Shown here: piece by piece, positions 61,662-64,000 of the stretch
How positions within the stretch are numbered: the stretch's first letter is position 1
Layout of the letters: every line of letters begins with the position of its first letter
NCBI RefSeq assembly: GCF_021568905.1
Contig: NZ_JAKGSB010000008.1
Coordinates: 34,350 to 98,349 of the forward strand
From: Zavarzinia marina
GTDB lineage: Bacteria; Pseudomonadota; Alphaproteobacteria; Zavarziniales; Zavarziniaceae
Length of the DNA stretch: 64,000 nucleotides
Direction of reading: 5' to 3'
Made by a program: the position numbers and the translations under genes
The notes under the pieces: model-generated
What the model was told of the DNA's origin: nothing
Databases searched by the model: none
The model's input: the letters and a program-made list of their open reading frames with translations, nothing else

Positions 61662-62693
61662 ATGAAGAAGCTTCTTTTGGGCACGACGGCCCTTGCCACC
61701 GCCGCGCTGCTTTCCGCCGGCACCGCCAACGCCGATGGCCTGACCATGAAGGTCGAAGGTTACTTCCAGGGCGCGATGATCTTCGGTGACAACGGTCTGC
61801 CGAACTCCCGCGGCGTTTCGTTCCGCGACTGGAACAACGAGATCCACTTCAAGGCCGAAGGCACCGCCGACAACGGCCTGACCTACGGCTTCCGCATCGA
61901 GCTGGAAGGCAACACCACCGGCGACCAGATCGACGAGCAGTACCTGTACCTGAAGGGCGCCTTCGGTCAGATCATCTTCGGTGAAGACGATGGCGCTTCC
62001 GAGAAGATGGGCTACATCTCGCCGGCTCCGGACAACAACGGCATCCTGTCGGTCAACACCGGTAACTTCGTCTTCGGTTCGACCCCGACCACGGTCAACA
62101 ACACCGGCGACGGCGTGAAGCTGACCTACATCACCCCGCGCATCGCCGGCTTCCAGCTCGGCCTGTCCTATGCGCCGGAAGCCTGCGAAGAGCGTCAGGG
62201 CTGCCTGGTCAACGAGTTCGGCCTGGACAACGACGGCCTGGGTGGCCAGCAGTTCTCCGCCGGCCTGAACTTCTCCAAGGAGTTCTCGGGCGTGTCGCTG
62301 GGCGTGTCCGGCACCTACGCCTGGACCGAGAACGAGCTGGGCGGTTCGGATCTCGACTCCTACGGCTTCGGCCTGAACCTCGGCTTCGCGGCCGGCGCCG
62401 GCGAGATCACCGCCGGTGGTTCGTACCTGATGATGGACTTCGGTGCGATCGAGATCGAGTCCTACGACGCTGGTATCCAGTACGCCCAGGGCCCGTTCAC
62501 GGTCGGCGTGCAGTCGATCTGGCAGGACTACGACTTCCCGAACACGGAAGTCTGGGCGGTGTCCGTCGGTGGTGGCTATGAAGTCGCCACGGGCCTGGGC
62601 GTGTCGGCCGGTTACATCCACTACGACCGCGACTCGGGCCTGGCTGCCCAGGACTCCGACGCGTTCCTGATCGGTACCATGCTGTCGTTCTGA
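61662..62693 (+). CDS. Outer-membrane porin
   Basis: A 343-residue beta-barrel precursor with a signal peptide (KKLLLGTTALATAALLSAGTANA) and a mature N-terminus DGLTMKVEGYFQGAM. Strands alternate with aromatic and glycine-rich loops and the protein ends in the outer-membrane signature LSF. It resembles the porin family of Rhodospirillales and Rhodobacter (general diffusion). Two cysteines in CEERQGC may form a surface-loop disulfide. Codon use is extremely biased towards C-ending and preferred codons, indicating high expression. Two ATGs in tandem (61659, 61662) follow GAGGGG; the second has the better spacing. A strong promoter and a strong terminator flank it. Confidence 0.9.
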   Translation: MKKLLLGTTALATAALLSAGTANADGLTMKVEGYFQGAMIFGDNGLPNSRGVSFRDWNNEIHFKAEGTADNGLTYGFRIELEGNTTGDQIDEQYLYLKGAFGQIIFGEDDGASEKMGYISPAPDNNGILSVNTGNFVFGSTPTTVNNTGDGVKLTYITPRIAGFQLGLSYAPEACEERQGCLVNEFGLDNDGLGGQQFSAGLNFSKEFSGVSLGVSGTYAWTENELGGSDLDSYGFGLNLGFAAGAGEITAGGSYLMMDFGAIEIESYDAGIQYAQGPFTVGVQSIWQDYDFPNTEVWAVSVGGGYEVATGLGVSAGYIHYDRDSGLAAQDSDAFLIGTMLSF

Positions 62694-62715
62694 TCCAGAA
62701 CATACAGTCGAGGCG

Positions 62716-62741
62716 AAGGGCGGGGATTTCCCCGCCCTTTT
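62716..62741 (+). terminator. Intrinsic terminator of the porin gene
   Basis: AAGGGCGGGG pairs with CCCCGCCCTT around ATTT, followed by TTTT, 23 bases after the porin stop. This is a textbook rho-independent terminator. Confidence 0.9.
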
Positions 62742-62832
62742 GCTTTGCTTTTTCACGGCGCGAAACGCCCGCCGGTCTTGTCTTGGCGATTCATCCTGCC
62801 GATATTGCCGGTCGTATTCTCAGGAGACCGAA

Positions 62833-63657
62833 ATGGGCGGGTTGATCTGGTTGGCGTCTTACCCGAAGTCCGGCAATACGTGGCTGCGGACCTTCCTGCA
62901 CCACCTTCTCATCAATCCGCCGGCGCCTCTGCCACCCGATACCCTGTCGCGCTTCACCATCGGCGATCATCACCGCGCCTGGTACGACAAGGTGGCCGGC
63001 ACCTCGACCTGGGGCTGGCCGGAGACGGAAATCAGCAAGCTGCGCCCGCGCGCCCAGGCCCTGATGACCGGCGCCTTTCCCGATTCCGTCTTCATCAAGA
63101 CCCATTCCATGCTGGGCGAGAAAGACGGCATTCCCTTCATCATTCCGGAGGCCACTTCCGGCGGCATCTATGTCGTGCGCGATCCCCGCGACGTCGTCAT
63201 TTCCGCCGCCGATCACTATGGCCTGACCATAGACGGCATGATCGAGCGCATGCGCTCCTCCTCCGCCGGGACCGGCGGAACCCAGGACTCCATCACCACC
63301 CATCAGGGCAGTTGGTCCGAACATGTGCTGAGCTGGACCCATACCCCCATGCCTGGCTTCCATGTCGTACGCTACGAGGACATGGAGCAGAAGCCGATGA
63401 AGACCTTCGGCGGCATCGCCCATTTCCTGGGCCTGAAGCCGCCGCGCGACCGGCTGGAACGGGCGATCAAATTCTCGTCCTTCAAGGTGCTGCAGAACCA
63501 GGAGGCCAAGCACGGCTTCAAGGAACGCAGCGAATTTTCCCAGAAATTCTTCCGCGTCGGCAAGTCCGGCCAATGGAAGGACAAGCTGACGCCGGAACAG
63601 GTCGCCCAGATCGAGCACGACCACGGCGAACAGATGCGACGATTTGGCTATCTCTAA
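62833..63657 (+). CDS. Sulfotransferase family protein
   Basis: A 274-residue cytosolic-type sulfotransferase. The PAPS-binding 5' loop is IWLASYPKSGNTWLRTFLHH (residues 5-24), and the 3'-phosphate motif is YVVRDPRDVVISAADHYG near residue 117. PDSVFIKTHSML supplies the catalytic-region histidine. It transfers sulfate from PAPS to an unknown hydroxyl or amino acceptor. The GGAGACCGAA before the ATG is a good ribosome site. It starts 91 bases after the porin terminator and is therefore separately expressed. Sulfate import genes lie at the other end of the window. Confidence 0.87.
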   Translation: MGGLIWLASYPKSGNTWLRTFLHHLLINPPAPLPPDTLSRFTIGDHHRAWYDKVAGTSTWGWPETEISKLRPRAQALMTGAFPDSVFIKTHSMLGEKDGIPFIIPEATSGGIYVVRDPRDVVISAADHYGLTIDGMIERMRSSSAGTGGTQDSITTHQGSWSEHVLSWTHTPMPGFHVVRYEDMEQKPMKTFGGIAHFLGLKPPRDRLERAIKFSSFKVLQNQEAKHGFKERSEFSQKFFRVGKSGQWKDKLTPEQVAQIEHDHGEQMRRFGYL

Positions 63658-63750
63658 CCGCGCCGACTACAACTTTCGGTCAACTTGCCCCGGCCTGCCC
63701 GCCCGCCCATAATCCGCGCCAAAGAGAAGCGGCCAATGCGGGAGGACAGC

Positions 63751-64000
63751 ATGAGCCAGGATATCTACCCCGTGCCGTCGAGCTTTGCGTCGAGAGCGAA
63801 GGTGACGGCATCGGATTACGCGTCGGGTTACCGGCGCTCGATCGAGGATCCGGTGGGGTTCTGGTACGAGGCGGGGCGGCGCCTCGACTGGATGACGCCC
63901 TATACGCTGGACGGCGTGAAGGACGTCTCCTTCGGGCCCGGGGACGTCCACATCCGCTGGTTCCACGACGGCAGGCTGAACGTCGCCGCCAACTGCCTCG
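63751..64000 (+). CDS. acsA: Acetyl-CoA synthetase, N-terminal part (cut by window end)
   Basis: The first 83 residues are in the window: MSQDIYPVPSSFASRAKVTA, then DYASGYRRSIEDPVGFWYEAGRRLDWMTPY and WFHDGRLNVAANCL. This is the cap region of acetyl-CoA synthetase, which activates acetate as acetyl-AMP and then acetyl-CoA. The start has GGGAGGACAGC just before it. The AMP-binding and catalytic domains lie outside the window, so propionyl-CoA synthetase is not fully excluded. Confidence 0.88.
   Translation, partial: MSQDIYPVPSSFASRAKVTASDYASGYRRSIEDPVGFWYEAGRRLDWMTPYTLDGVKDVSFGPGDVHIRWFHDGRLNVAANCL

Overview
The window looks like chromosomal DNA of a high-GC alphaproteobacterium, probably in or near Rhodospirillales. 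The evidence is gene order and gene type: a leuS-lptE-holA operon, hisB-(DUF2628)-hisH-hisA-hisF-hisE followed by a HIT gene, a CnoX/LON-domain/Trm112/DUF971 operon, a DUF3576 lipoprotein, a cysT-cysW-cysA set with its binding protein, and codon use strongly biased to G or C at third positions. I see no insertion sequence, prophage, CRISPR array or rRNA. A closer taxonomic assignment would be guesswork.

Left part (1-26.2 kb). A lipid-related group on the minus strand (DUF3047-like protein, acyl-CoA dehydrogenase, WS/DGAT acyltransferase) is followed by an MFS permease. Next come three cell-wall enzymes in 4.6 kb: MepA endopeptidase, a DUF882/M15-type peptidase and a YcbB-like L,D-transpeptidase. 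A DUF3445 protein leads into the sulfate importer genes (binding protein, cysT, cysW, cysA). Divergent from these is a TetR regulator with a perfect palindrome in its own leader, coupled to a small membrane protein and facing an Rrf2 regulator with four cysteines. An iron-storage pair follows (bfd, bfr), with a Fur-like dyad in the divergent region shared by bfd and an unannotated 58-residue ORF. After tRNA-Lys come mrdA, mreD, mreC and mreB, without rodA alongside. The peroxidase pair ahpC-ahpF closes this part.

Middle part (26.5-38.7 kb). There is a DUF2189 membrane protein, an AAC(6')-like acetyltransferase, a small one-helix protein and a ParD/ParE pair whose toxin gene is frameshifted. 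tRNA-Gly and a ProXp-ala type editing deacylase follow, then the CnoX/LON/Trm112/DUF971 operon with a 15-bp tandem repeat at the DUF971 start. A GNAT protein, a Bcr/CflA-type permease and a PotFGHI-type polyamine importer complete the section.

Right part (38.8-64 kb). A surface-polysaccharide block encodes a CDP-activated deoxysugar pathway: cytidylyltransferase, CDP-glucose 4,6-dehydratase, TylC3/NovU-like C-methyltransferase, 3,5-epimerase and a DegT aminotransferase with its lysine intact. Glycosyltransferases and a NeuD/PglD acyltransferase follow, tied to thrS. Beyond thrS lie an orphan response regulator, a GTP cyclohydrolase II carrying a degenerate RibB-like N-terminus, the his operon, leuS-lptE-holA, a DUF3576 lipoprotein, a strongly biased porin gene with a clear promoter and terminator, a sulfotransferase, and the start of an acetyl-CoA synthetase gene cut by the window end.

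Most of the window is ordinary core genome. The points most worth checking are the predicted branched CDP-sugar pathway, the Fur-like site with its 58-residue ORF, the DUF971 minisatellite, the RibB-like remnant on RibA and the broken ParE. I did not find a convincing wholly new multi-gene system.
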